Position numbers and translations under genes: made by a program
Source: Polyangia bacterium
Lineage (GTDB): Bacteria > Myxococcota_A > Polyangia > Nannocystales > Nannocystaceae
DNA length: 64,000 nt
Direction of reading: 5' to 3'
NCBI GenBank assembly: GCA_030424595.1
Contig: JAUHWG010000020.1
Span: forward strand, 124,001-188,000
Notes under the pieces: generated by a model
Database searches by the model: none
Told to the model about the DNA's origin: nothing
What the model saw: the letters and a program-made list of their open reading frames with translations, nothing else
Shown here: positions 1 through 8,544 of the stretch, piece by piece
Position numbering within the stretch: position 1 is the stretch's first letter
Layout of the letters: each line of letters starts with the position of its first letter

Positions 1-330
1 CGCCTCGCCCGCGGCCGCGAGGAGTTCAACAAGCGCCTGATCGGCTTCATCACCAGCCTCGACAACTTCACGGTCGGAGAGCTCGCCGGCAAGATCGGCC
101 GCACCGAGCTGGAGACCAACGGCCTCATCGCCACCCTGATCTCCGAGCGGGCGGTCGACCTCGCCTTTCACCGCCAGACAGGGCGCTATCTCCATCGCGG
201 ACGCCTCCAGCGGAGCTACCGGATCATCGACCGCTGCGGATCCTGCGGCGCCGCCGTCGGCCAAGAGCTCGTCTTCGACGGCGAGACCCCCGAGTGTAGC
301 TACTGCGGCGTTCGCCTCGGCTCCGCCTAG
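1..330 (+). CDS. C-terminal part of a winged-helix/zinc-ribbon protein (partial)
   Basis: Frame 1 is open from the first base to a TAG at 328-330, giving 109 residues of a protein whose N-terminus lies outside the window. The first 65 or so residues are helical, with a hydrophobic pattern like a winged-helix or PCI-type module. The last 35 hold two CxxC pairs (CGSCG and CSYCG), spaced like a small zinc ribbon. The stop codon lies inside the first base pairs of a dispersed inverted-repeat element. The family was not recognised, so a function beyond probable zinc binding is not claimed. Confidence 0.6.
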   Translation, partial: RLARGREEFNKRLIGFITSLDNFTVGELAGKIGRTELETNGLIATLISERAVDLAFHRQTGRYLHRGRLQRSYRIIDRCGSCGAAVGQELVFDGETPECSYCGVRLGSA

Positions 331-490
331 CGAAGCGTGGTGAACCTCCCGCGATCCCTCGCGCCGCGGCCGTCGGCCCTCTTGGCCTCGACGAGACGTC
401 CCTGTACCGAGCTGCCACCCTCGACGGAGCCGAGAGGAATGGCGAGGGTCAGCGAGCGCGCGGGACTCTTACTCTTGTGCCACGGCCGCC
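327..490. repeat. Dispersed stop-codon-linked inverted-repeat element, copy 1
   Basis: This copy begins with CTAG at 327-330, whose TAG is the stop codon of the upstream partial gene. It shares with copy 4 (28055-28217) the blocks TCGCGCCGC, GGCCCTCT, a TCGACGAGACG-like stretch and CTGTAC, in the same order and spacing, and the GCGCGCGGGACT block near its right end. The right boundary is degenerate. No open frame crosses it convincingly. It has the same orientation as copy 4. Confidence 0.7.
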
Positions 491-742
491 TCGCGGATGG
501 AGCTCGCCTCCACCGGGGCTCACGCGCCTCCGGGTCGCCTCGCGAGAACCTCGGCTCCACCCCGTGAGCCGCGACGGCGCTCCCTTGAGGCTGCCGATGA
601 GATCTCCGCGGGGCGCGAGCGAACCTCGGCGCGCGTCTTCGTAGGGCTTGGCGCGACTCTCCGTCCCAACCCACAAGTTTTTCGATCGCAAACTCACATG
701 TTACGTGAAATACTCATTGCCGTAACAAAGTGAGGCTCGACC
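491..742. other. Intergenic region with an AT-rich segment before a small gene
   Basis: No coding signal is apparent. The last 70 bases (about 672-735) are clearly richer in A and T than the surroundings, which suits a promoter or leader for the small gene starting at 743. No confident -35/-10 pair could be assigned. Confidence 0.35.
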
Positions 743-874
743 ATGCTCTTCTCCAATTTCCACGCGTCTCCCGCGCGCTCCATTGACCGCCTTGAATCGA
801 CCCGTGACGTCACCTTGTGGCTGATCATGAGCGCTGGCGGGGTCTGGGCCTTTCTCAGCGGCAGCGGAATGTGA
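743..874 (+). CDS. Small putative membrane peptide (43 aa)
   Basis: An ATG at 743 follows a GAGG box by 7 bases (TGAGGCTCGACC before ATG) and opens a 43-codon frame ending in TGA at 872-874. The second half (TLWLIMSAGGVWAFLSG) is hydrophobic enough for one membrane span, with a basic N-terminal half. It sits downstream of an AT-rich segment. The stop codon lies at the left foot of an inverted repeat (871-899), so translation could interact with that hairpin. It has no recognised family and could be a leader peptide rather than a functional protein. Confidence 0.4.
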   Translation: MLFSNFHASPARSIDRLESTRDVTLWLIMSAGGVWAFLSGSGM

Positions 875-899
875 CAGGTACGTAACGCCTGTGTCACGC
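871..899. promoter_or_regulatory. Inverted repeat over the stop codon of the 43-aa peptide
   Basis: GTGACAGG at the left pairs with CCTGTGTCAC at the right: 6 bp, a two-base bulge, then 3 bp. The right arm is followed by GCTCATTTT, a weak T-run. It could act as an attenuator or terminator for the short upstream reading frame. Single-sequence evidence only. Confidence 0.35.
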
Positions 900-1078
900 T
901 CATTTTCGCCCTCAGGGCGCTCCTGCAGCCCCTCGTCGACCCCTCCTCGGAGGTTCGTCTTCGAACTTTCGGACGCCGGGGTTAATCCGATCGGCCTCCT
1001 CGGGACGCTCATCCGAGGACGGCGCTCGACGTCCCTGGAGCCCGACGGCTCCGGACCCACAGGCGCCGGGAGATTCTC

Positions 1079-1258
1079 ATGAGCACCACAAGCTTCATCA
1101 GCAACGACCCGACGTACGACCTGGCCACGACCGCGACCGCGACCACGACCACGGAAACCGAGACGGAGACCAGCAAGCCGCGCGAGCCCGACGAGCTCTA
1201 CGCCTCCGCCTCTGGCCGCGACATCATCGTCTCCCGCGACGACAAGGACAAAGAGTAG
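1079..1258 (+). CDS. Small Thr/Glu-rich hydrophilic protein (59 aa)
   Basis: An ATG at 1079 is preceded by GGGAG with a 6-7 base spacer, the best ribosome-binding site in this gene-poor region. The frame runs 59 codons to TAG at 1256-1258. The protein starts MSTTSFISNDPTYD, has a central Thr/Ala/Glu run of about 20 residues, and ends in a charged tail (RDDKDKE). It has no signal peptide, cysteines or membrane span. Nothing about it identifies a family. Its size, strong ribosome-binding site and isolated position would suit a small regulatory protein or a precursor peptide, but that is speculation. Confidence 0.5.
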   Translation: MSTTSFISNDPTYDLATTATATTTTETETETSKPREPDELYASASGRDIIVSRDDKDKE

Positions 1259-1530
1259 CCGCCGACAAGAGCGGCTCGACGAGCACCGGCCCCCCCCAGG
1301 GAAGAGACACGAACGACGCCCGCCCGAGCCGCCCTTGCCGACCCGATATCGGTCGACACCCGACAAGAAGAGGGTCCAGCCTGACCAGCTGGGCCCTTCT
1401 CCGTTCTCGAGCTCCGGAGCGGGTCGCAAGGCGTCCTCCCGTCCTCCCGTCCTCCCACGGCCTCTGCCGAGGAGACCGGGCAGAGGCCCCGCGCCCTCTC
1501 ACGGGCCCTCGCCCATCACGACAGACAGCC
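1259..1530. other. Non-coding stretch
   Basis: It has GC-rich sequence without a supported reading frame, between a small rightward gene and repeat copy 2. The short frames crossing it have no ribosome-binding sites and biased, low-complexity translations. Confidence 0.3.
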
Positions 1531-1695
1531 CCTACGAGACCGCAGTGAAGGTCCCATGTGCTCTCGCGCCGCGATCGTCGGTCCTCTCGGCTCGGACAAG
1601 ACGCCGCGGCACCGGGCCGTAGAGCAAGTCTTGGCCGGGTCGCGAGGGACGACGAGGGCTGGAGAGCCCGCGGGACCTTCGCCACGGGCTGCTAG
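1531..1695. repeat. Dispersed stop-codon-linked inverted-repeat element, copy 2
   Basis: It shares with copy 4 the GTGCTCTCGCGCCGC block at the left, CCTCTCGGCTC in the middle, and GACGAGGGCTGGAGAG followed by GGGCTGCTAG at the right. The left and right ends are inverted complements around the GGTCCC and CTCTC blocks, with some decay on the left. The terminal CTAG is 1692-1695, and its complement gives the TAG stop of the leftward gene beginning at 2774. The left boundary is approximate. Confidence 0.75.
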
Positions 1696-2774
1696 CCGCG
1701 CGGCAGCCGAAGATCGTAGACGAGGTTGCGCGTCCCGGCCGCGTCGCCGAGCACCTTCACCAGCCCCTTGAGGCCGCGGGTCGCGACGAACTTCCGGTCC
1801 TTAAAGACCTTAAAGGGGTAGCGCTCGCGCATCGCCTCGTAGCGCCGCCGCTCCTTGTCCTCGATCACCGAGCTCAGGAGGGGACCTAGCGGGTCGTTGC
1901 TCTTCTCCTCGCGGATATCACCGGCCGCGACGTCGCTCGCGAAGGTCGCGAGCACCTCCGGACCGCTCGCCGAGGCCCCGTCACCGGCGAGCCAGTGCTG
2001 CCAGAGCCGGCCTAGATGCCCCTCCGGCTCGATCGTCGTCGCGACCCCGCCGGCGGCGGTCGGCAGGCGGAAGAGGAGCGGGCCGATGACCCCCCGCGCG
2101 ACCCGCTCGACCGTCACCCCCTCGATCCCGTGGAGGCGGATGAAGAGCGACTCGGCGTCGAGCGCCGCGCAGCGGTAGATCAGGGTGCGGAAGGCCTCGT
2201 TGGCCGCGGCCGACTCGCCGTCCTGGTCGAGGTCGACGACCTTGCGCCGCCAGGCTGAGGCGACCTGGGTCAGCTCGATCGTCAGGTGCATGTAGAGCCC
2301 CGAGCCGTCGAGCTTGGTCAGCTCGATCCGGAAGCTCGCGCTGCCGCTGCTCGGATCATGGCGGCGCAGGAGCACCCGGTGGAGGTCGACCGGCGCGAGC
2401 TCCTGGTCGACGAGCCAGCTGTAGTAGTCGTGCTTGTCGGCCATCCGAGCGAAGACCGGCGCCTCGTCGCGGCGGCGCTCGAGCTCGGCCCGGTCGCTCA
2501 TCCGCGAGAGCGAGTCGGCCGCCATCTCCTGGTCGGTGACCACGCGGGTAAAGGAAGCCATGTTCGGCAGTCCTACCCGCGAGTCGAGGTAGAGCTGGTC
2601 GTAGATCTCGTGCTCAAAGGCACGCTGGAGCGCCTTCACGGTCCCGGAGAGCCGACGCCGGTCGGGAAATGAGTTGTTGAGCCGCGCCGAGCGCAGCGAG
2701 CGCTCGAGGATCTGGAGGTAGCGCTGCGCGTCGACGGGCGCGAGCTGCTGAGTGTTGAAGGCGACCAGGCTCAT
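1692..2774 (-). CDS. Conserved-looking protein of unknown function (360 aa)
   Basis: A clean 360-residue leftward frame with no signal peptide or membrane span, mixed alpha/beta in appearance. An N-terminal third (MSLVAFNTQQLAPVDAQRY) is arginine-rich and helical, and the centre alternates short hydrophobic strands. No catalytic motif is recognisable. It lies 39 bases downstream of a coiled-coil gene on the same strand, so the two probably form an operon. Its stop codon is supplied by the end of repeat copy 2. Function unknown. Confidence 0.75.
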   Translation of the reverse strand: MSLVAFNTQQLAPVDAQRYLQILERSLRSARLNNSFPDRRRLSGTVKALQRAFEHEIYDQLYLDSRVGLPNMASFTRVVTDQEMAADSLSRMSDRAELERRRDEAPVFARMADKHDYYSWLVDQELAPVDLHRVLLRRHDPSSGSASFRIELTKLDGSGLYMHLTIELTQVASAWRRKVVDLDQDGESAAANEAFRTLIYRCAALDAESLFIRLHGIEGVTVERVARGVIGPLLFRLPTAAGGVATTIEPEGHLGRLWQHWLAGDGASASGPEVLATFASDVAAGDIREEKSNDPLGPLLSSVIEDKERRRYEAMRERYPFKVFKDRKFVATRGLKGLVKVLGDAAGTRNLVYDLRLPRG

Positions 2775-2813
2775 CGACGCGACCTGCCCCTCATCCCTCT
2801 CCTGCGATCTCCC

Positions 2814-3899
2814 CTACGTGCCGGGCGTGGCCTCTGGGGCCGGCGCTCCGCCGCTCTCGGACTTGCGCATCGCCTTGTCGATCGCCGCCTGGATCCGCTG
2901 CTCCTCGATCTCGCGCGACTTGGCGAGGTTCTCGTCGAGCACCTTCGTCGTCGTCTCGTCGAAGGTGTCGAGCTCGTCCATCAGCGTGTCGAGGTTCGAG
3001 CGGAAGAAGACCTGGGTGTCGCTGACGAACTGGGTCGTCACGTTCATCGACTCGGTCATGACGTCGAGGCTTCGCTTCATCTCGAGCATCACCACCGAGG
3101 CGTCCGCCGCCCGGCCGATCGCCTGGATCTGGGCGGAGGCCATGTCGAGCTTGATCGACGCCGCCGTCGTGTACTGCTGGATGTCCTGGCCGAGGTTGCG
3201 GATCGTCTCCAGGAGCTTGCGGGTGTTCGCCTTCAGCGAGACGTAGCGCTCCTCCGCCGAGCCGTAGAGCTGGACGTTGCTGGAGTGCTCGGAGAGGCGG
3301 GCGAAGACCTTGTCGATCTGGGCCTGGATGTCGCGGGCCTCGACGCTGCCGGCGGTCAGCGCCTGCTCCTGCGCCTTGAGCTCGGTCTCCAGCTCGCGCA
3401 GCTCGAGCACGTAGTCGAGCGCGACCTGCTCGTTCTTCGCCATCTCGACGATCTTGACGTTGATCCGGTCGATCTCCTTGTAGAGATCCTGCTCGCTCTG
3501 CTTGAGGTGGTCGACGTACTCGGCGGCCTCTTTCACCCGGCGAGCGCTGACCTGGTACTGCTGCTTGAGCAGCTCCTCGATCGACCGCTGCGAGATCGCC
3601 AGCGAGCGGAGGCCGGGGATGAAGGACATGATCTCCTTGAACCCGGCCCAAAAACCGTCTTTGGTCGCGGTCCCGTCGAGGTAGTCGCTGAACTTGCGGA
3701 GCTTCTTCAGCTCCTCGGTCATCGCCCCCGCGATCTCGACGTTGCGCTCGCGGAGCTCCTTCAGCTCGCCGACCTTGTTGTCCTGGACGGTCCGCTCTTG
3801 ATGGATCTCTGCTTCTAGGGACTTGACCGAGATCCCCTCGCCTGAATAGGCGACCTGGCGAGAGAGGATGTCGAGGCCAATCTTTCCGTCCGCGCTCAT
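2814..3899 (-). CDS. Coiled-coil cytoplasmic protein of unknown function (361 aa)
   Basis: The start at 3899 (MSADGKIGLDIL) is preferred over an upstream ATG at 3989, because the intervening 30 residues are arginine-rich and non-coding in character. The protein is almost entirely charged helix, with long heptad-like stretches at about residues 25-65, 90-190 and 215-340. There is a single moderately hydrophobic patch (FIPGLRSLAISQ) near residue 90. It ends in an Ala/Pro-rich tail. The layout vaguely recalls TelA-like toxic-anion-resistance proteins, but no diagnostic motif was seen, so that is only a hint. It is the first gene of a leftward pair with the 360-aa protein and is divergent from sucA. 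Confidence 0.75.
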   Translation of the reverse strand: MSADGKIGLDILSRQVAYSGEGISVKSLEAEIHQERTVQDNKVGELKELRERNVEIAGAMTEELKKLRKFSDYLDGTATKDGFWAGFKEIMSFIPGLRSLAISQRSIEELLKQQYQVSARRVKEAAEYVDHLKQSEQDLYKEIDRINVKIVEMAKNEQVALDYVLELRELETELKAQEQALTAGSVEARDIQAQIDKVFARLSEHSSNVQLYGSAEERYVSLKANTRKLLETIRNLGQDIQQYTTAASIKLDMASAQIQAIGRAADASVVMLEMKRSLDVMTESMNVTTQFVSDTQVFFRSNLDTLMDELDTFDETTTKVLDENLAKSREIEEQRIQAAIDKAMRKSESGGAPAPEATPGT

Positions 3900-4252
3900 G
3901 TCCGGCGAAGGTTGACACAATCTCCGGTCAAATTGGCCGGTGAAATTGCCATCCACGGCGGGTGAGAGCGCGCGTAGCCTCGATCTCACCCCCGGGCTCC
4001 GCCTAGACGCGGCACCGGCGCGTCCTGAGCGACGCCGCCTTTTCTCGCGATCGACCGTAAGATCGTTCGTTTTCGCCTCGGCGCCCGACGCCTTCGCCCC
4101 GCCCTGCAGGGGCCCCAGACGGCGATGGGTGCTTGCTCACGCCCGCCTTGGCGGCGCGGAGCCGGCCCCGCTCGCGCTCCGTGGTCATCTGCAGGCGGCC
4201 GTCGGCGAACGTTGTCATGGCGAAAAGTCACCGAGTAGACTGCCGCCCGCAC

Positions 4253-7015
4253 ATGGATTTTGAATCCACGCTCAGCGGTCACAACCTCGCCTTCCTCGAG
4301 GCGCTCTACGAAGCCTACCAGCGCGATCCGAGCTCGGTCGACGCGGACTGGATCCCAGTCCTCAAGGAGCTCGAGCAGCGCAGCAGCTCGGAGAGCGCCC
4401 CGACCACCTCGTCCACCCCGCGGGAGGATCGCGCCGCGGTCGAACAGATCGCGCTCCAGGGGCTCGTCGATCGTCTGATCGAGAGCCATCGCCTGCACGG
4501 GCACACGGCGGCGAAGATCGACCCGCTCGGCCGTGAACGTCCGACGCCGGAGCCGGGGCTCGACCCCGCCTACTACGGCCTCGGCGAGGCCCACATGGAT
4601 CGCGAGTTCTCGCCCGGCACGCTGATGCCGAGGTCGACCGCGACCCTGCGGGAGATCATCGCTCGCCTCCGCCGGACCTACACCCAGCACATCGGCGTCG
4701 AGTACTGGCACCTCCCCAACGTCGAGCAGCGCAACTGGCTGCAGGCGCGGATGGAGGGCTGCGAGAACCGGGTGATCCCGTCGGCTGAGGAGCAGCGCCG
4801 CCTCTTCGAGGCGATGGTCTCGATCGACAACACCGACAAGTTCATCCACTCCAAGTTCCTCGGCGCCAAGCGCTTCTCGATCTCCGGCGCGGAGAGCATG
4901 ATCGCGATGCTCGACTGCATCATCGAGGAGTCGGGCGAGGTCGGGATCGACGAGGTCGTCATCGGCATGGCCCACCGCGGCCGCCTGAACGTCCTGATGA
5001 ACATCCTCGGCAAGGCGATCGAGGATGTCTTCTCCGAGTTCGGCAAGGCCGATCCCTGGGCGGGGCTCGGCTCCGGCGACGTCAAGTACCACATGGGGTA
5101 CTTCCGCCACCACGAGACGACCAAGGGCAAGCCGATGTACCTGGCGCTCGCCTTCAACCCCAGCCACCTCGAGGCGATCTCGCCGGTGAACCAGGGGCGG
5201 GTCCGCGGCAAGCAGGACCAGCTCGGCGACAGCGCAGGCGATCGGGTGATCGGCGTGACCCTCCACGGCGACGCCGCCTTCGCCGGTCAGGGCGTGGTCC
5301 AGGAGACCCTCAACCTCGCCCGCCTCCCCGGCTACTCCAGCGGCGGCTCGATCCGGATCGTCATCAACAACCAGGTCGGCTTCACCACCGATCCGAGCGA
5401 CTCGCGCTCGACCTCGTACGCGACCGACGTCGCGCACATGCTCGAGATCCCGATCTTCCACGTCAACGGCGACGACGTCGAGGCCGCGGCCTACGTCGCC
5501 CGCCTCGCGGTCGACTTCCGCCAACGCTTCCACCGCGACGTGATCATCGATCTGGTCTGCTACCGCCGCTTCGGCCACAACGAGGGCGACGACCCGACCT
5601 TCACCCAGCCGAAGATGTACTCGCTGATCAAGGATCACCCCTCGGTGCGCGAGCTCTACGAGGCCGAGATCCGGCGCCGCGGCACCCTCTCCGACGAGCT
5701 CTGCGAGGCGGTCAACAAGACGACCAACGAGCACCTCGACGCCGCCCTGAGCAAGGCCCAAGAGAGCGAGCGCAAGGAGGTGCACATGCCGATGCACGGG
5801 GTCTGGGCCGCGTACCGCGGCGGCCCCGACTCGGAGAACAACGAGGTCACGACCCGGATCAGCCGCGACCTCTTCGACGCCCTCGCGCCGAAGATCACCA
5901 GCTCCCCCGAGCGCTTCACGGTGCACCGCCGCCTCGCCCGGATCCTCGGCGACATCGACACGATGTACCGCGGCGAGCAGCCGCTCAACTGGGCCGCCGC
6001 CGAGCTGATGGCCTACGCCTCGCTCCTCGCCGACGGCACCCCCATCCGGATGACCGGGCAGGACACCCAGCGCGGGACCTTCAGCCACCGTCACGCGGTC
6101 TTCTCCGACGCCAACACCGGCGAGAGCTGGACGCCGCTGGCCAACCTCAGCAACGACCAGGGGCGCTTTGAGATCTACAACTCGCCGCTCTCCGAGTTCG
6201 GCGTCCTCGGCTTTGAGTTCGGCTACAGCCTGATCTCACCGGCGGCGCTGGTCATCTGGGAGGCGCAGTTCGGCGACTTCTGCAACGGCGCGCAGGTGAT
6301 CCTCGACAACTTCCTCACCACCTGCGAGGACAAGTGGAACCGCCTGAGCGGCCTGGTGATGATGCTGCCCCACGGCTACGAGGGGCAGGGCCCCGAGCAC
6401 TCGAGCGCCCGCCTGGAGCGATTCCTCCAGCTCGCCGCCGAGGACAACATCCAGATCGTCAACCTGACGACCCCGGCCCAGGAGTTCCACGTCCTCCGCC
6501 GCCAGGTCATCCGCAACTGGCGCAAGCCGCTGATCATGATGACGCCGAAGAGCCTGCTCCGCTTTCGCCCGTCCTTCTCGTCGATCGAGGATCTCTGCGA
6601 GGGCGAGTTCCAGCGGCTCATCGACGACAGCGCGGCCACCCCCGGCGCGGTCGAGCGGGTGATGCTCTGCTCGGGCAAGGTCTACTACGACCTCGCCGCC
6701 CAGCGCGACGAGCTCGCCGCCAAGGGCGTCGCGATCATCCGCGTCGAGCAGCTCTACCCCCTGGCGATCGCCGGGCTCGAGGCGCTCCTCGGCCGCTACC
6801 CCAACGCCAAGACCCTGATGTGGGTCCAGGAGGAGCCGCGCAACATGGGCGCCTGGAGCTACATCTCGCCGCTGCTGCGCGAGCGCTTCGGTGGCCGTTT
6901 CGGCGATCCGGTCTACATTGGCCGGCAGATGAGCGCGAGCCCGGCGACCGGACACTCCGCCAGCCACGAGCTCGAGCGCAAGCTCCTCCTCGAGGCGGCC
7001 TTCGCTGGCCTCTAG
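4253..7015 (+). CDS. sucA: 2-oxoglutarate dehydrogenase E1 component
   Basis: This is the thiamine-diphosphate-dependent decarboxylase of the 2-oxoglutarate dehydrogenase complex; it makes succinyl-lipoyl E2 from 2-oxoglutarate in the TCA cycle. The 920-residue length fits the family. Recognisable blocks in order are: the N-terminal E2-binding helix (YEAYQRDPSSVDADW), GMAHRGRLNVL, GDAAFAGQGVVQET, INNQVGFTTDPSDSRST, the HVNGDDVEAAAYVARLA metal-binding region, CYRRFGHNEGDDP, and, in the C-terminal half, PHGYEGQGPEHSSARLERF. I chose the start at 4253, which gives MDFESTLSGHNLAFLEAL, the usual beginning; ATG codons at 4217 and 4133 only add basic sequence. It leads the sucA-sucB-lpd cluster, with 99 bases to sucB. 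Confidence 0.97.
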   Translation: MDFESTLSGHNLAFLEALYEAYQRDPSSVDADWIPVLKELEQRSSSESAPTTSSTPREDRAAVEQIALQGLVDRLIESHRLHGHTAAKIDPLGRERPTPEPGLDPAYYGLGEAHMDREFSPGTLMPRSTATLREIIARLRRTYTQHIGVEYWHLPNVEQRNWLQARMEGCENRVIPSAEEQRRLFEAMVSIDNTDKFIHSKFLGAKRFSISGAESMIAMLDCIIEESGEVGIDEVVIGMAHRGRLNVLMNILGKAIEDVFSEFGKADPWAGLGSGDVKYHMGYFRHHETTKGKPMYLALAFNPSHLEAISPVNQGRVRGKQDQLGDSAGDRVIGVTLHGDAAFAGQGVVQETLNLARLPGYSSGGSIRIVINNQVGFTTDPSDSRSTSYATDVAHMLEIPIFHVNGDDVEAAAYVARLAVDFRQRFHRDVIIDLVCYRRFGHNEGDDPTFTQPKMYSLIKDHPSVRELYEAEIRRRGTLSDELCEAVNKTTNEHLDAALSKAQESERKEVHMPMHGVWAAYRGGPDSENNEVTTRISRDLFDALAPKITSSPERFTVHRRLARILGDIDTMYRGEQPLNWAAAELMAYASLLADGTPIRMTGQDTQRGTFSHRHAVFSDANTGESWTPLANLSNDQGRFEIYNSPLSEFGVLGFEFGYSLISPAALVIWEAQFGDFCNGAQVILDNFLTTCEDKWNRLSGLVMMLPHGYEGQGPEHSSARLERFLQLAAEDNIQIVNLTTPAQEFHVLRRQVIRNWRKPLIMMTPKSLLRFRPSFSSIEDLCEGEFQRLIDDSAATPGAVERVMLCSGKVYYDLAAQRDELAAKGVAIIRVEQLYPLAIAGLEALLGRYPNAKTLMWVQEEPRNMGAWSYISPLLRERFGGRFGDPVYIGRQMSASPATGHSASHELERKLLLEAAFAGL

Positions 7016-7114
7016 GCCAGGATCCGCCTCCCTCCGTCAAGACCTCCTCCCCACGAACCTACGAAACTACGCAGGGACGCCCGCGTCCTGCCCGCAAGAA
7101 CGACGAGACACCCG

Positions 7115-8407
7115 ATGCCGATCGAGATCAAAGTCCCCGCCCTTGGCGAGTCGATCACCGAAGCCCTGGTCGCCAATTGGCTCAAGCCGGTCGGCGCCAC
7201 GGTGGCGGTCGACGAGCCCCTCATTGAACTCGAGACCGACAAGATCACCGTCGAGGTCCCGGCGCCCTCCGCCGGCGTCCTCTCGCGCCAGTCCGCCGAG
7301 GAGGGGGCGACGGTCTCGATCGGTGACGTCATCGGCATCATCGATCCCGACGGCGCGGCCGCGAGCGCCCCAGCCAAGCCCAGCAGCGACGACAGCGCGC
7401 CCGCCAAGGGCGACGCGCCGAGCGATGACAGCGCGCCCGCCAAGGGCGACGCGCCGAGCGACGAGGGCAAGGCCGAGCAGGCCGCCCCCGCGGACAGCTC
7501 GAGCGACGACGCCCTGGCGATGCCCTCCGCCCGGGCCGAGGCCCGACGCTCCGGCGTGAACCTCGACGATGTCGAGGGCTCCGGCCGCGGCGGACGGATC
7601 CTAAAGGAGGACGTCCAGCGCGCGGCGGCGGCCCGCGACAGCGCGCCCGCGCCGAAGCCGACGCTCCCCTCGCGCCCGGCCCCGAACCCCGCCCCCCTCG
7701 GCGACGCGCCCGAGGATGAGACCGTCAAGATGTCGCCCCTTCGCCGGCGGATCGCCGAGCGCCTGATCGAGTCGCAGCAGACCACCGCGTCGCTGACGAC
7801 CTTCAACGAGATCGACATGACGGCGATCTTCGAGCTGCGCAAGGACTACAAGGCGCGCTTCCTCGACGTCCACGGGGTCAAGCTCGGCTTCATGTCGTTC
7901 TTCATCAAGGCCGCCTGCGTCGCCCTGAAGGAGTTCCCCGGGGTCAACGCCGAGCTGCGCGGCGACTCGATCGTCTACAAGAAGCGCTACAACGTCGGCG
8001 TCGCCGTCGGCGGCGGCAAGGGGCTGGTCGTCCCGGTCCTGCGCGACGCTGACCGGCTCTCCTTCGCGGCGATCGAGCAGTCGATCTCGAACCTCGCCAA
8101 GCGAGCGCGCGACAACAAGCTGACCCTCGACGACCTCTCGGGCGGCTCGTTCACCATCTCCAACGGCGGGATCTACGGCTCGATGCTGTCGACGCCGATC
8201 CTGAACCCGCCGCAGACCGGCATCCTCGGCCTCCACAACATCGTCCAGCGGCCGGTCGCGGTCAACGGCCAGGTGGAGATCCGACCGGTCATGTACCTCG
8301 CGCTCACCTACGACCACCGCGTCGTCGACGGTCGCGAGGCGGTCCAGTTCCTGGTCCGGGTCAAGGAGTGCGTCGAGAACCCCGAGCGGATGCTGCTCGA
8401 GGTCTGA
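7115..8407 (+). CDS. sucB: Dihydrolipoamide succinyltransferase (E2 of 2-oxoglutarate dehydrogenase)
   Basis: E2 core enzyme transferring the succinyl group from lipoate to CoA. Residues 1-77 form a lipoyl domain, with the lipoylated Lys43 in ETDKITVEV. An Ala/Pro/Asp-rich swinging linker follows; it contains a direct duplication of a DDSAPAKGDAPS-like unit. The peripheral subunit-binding domain is near residues 130-170 (PSARAEARRSGV, GSGRGGRILKEDV), and the catalytic domain carries TYDHRVVDGREAV, with His and Asp of the active site. At 430 residues it has one lipoyl domain, typical of SucB. It lies between sucA and lpd on the same strand. Confidence 0.97.
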   Translation: MPIEIKVPALGESITEALVANWLKPVGATVAVDEPLIELETDKITVEVPAPSAGVLSRQSAEEGATVSIGDVIGIIDPDGAAASAPAKPSSDDSAPAKGDAPSDDSAPAKGDAPSDEGKAEQAAPADSSSDDALAMPSARAEARRSGVNLDDVEGSGRGGRILKEDVQRAAAARDSAPAPKPTLPSRPAPNPAPLGDAPEDETVKMSPLRRRIAERLIESQQTTASLTTFNEIDMTAIFELRKDYKARFLDVHGVKLGFMSFFIKAACVALKEFPGVNAELRGDSIVYKKRYNVGVAVGGGKGLVVPVLRDADRLSFAAIEQSISNLAKRARDNKLTLDDLSGGSFTISNGGIYGSMLSTPILNPPQTGILGLHNIVQRPVAVNGQVEIRPVMYLALTYDHRVVDGREAVQFLVRVKECVENPERMLLEV

Positions 8408-8544
8408 GCGACGACAGAGCATAGTCGGCTCAGGATCCGCGTTGTGGGCCTGGGCCGAGGAGGGCGCCGATCGGGCGACCGCCGAGGCGTCCGTCCCCCC
8501 GACGGACGTCGGTCCATGAGCTAGCTGCGAGCAGGAGAAGAGAG

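Noticed and set aside
891..1082. 63-codon rightward frame from a GTG
   Set aside because: Ser/Pro/Arg-rich, no ribosome-binding site, and it overlaps the better-supported start of the 59-aa gene.
3986..6094. 702-codon leftward frame opposite sucA
   Set aside because: Antisense shadow: Val/Ala/Asp/Leu-rich with no recognisable motif, over an unmistakable sucA.
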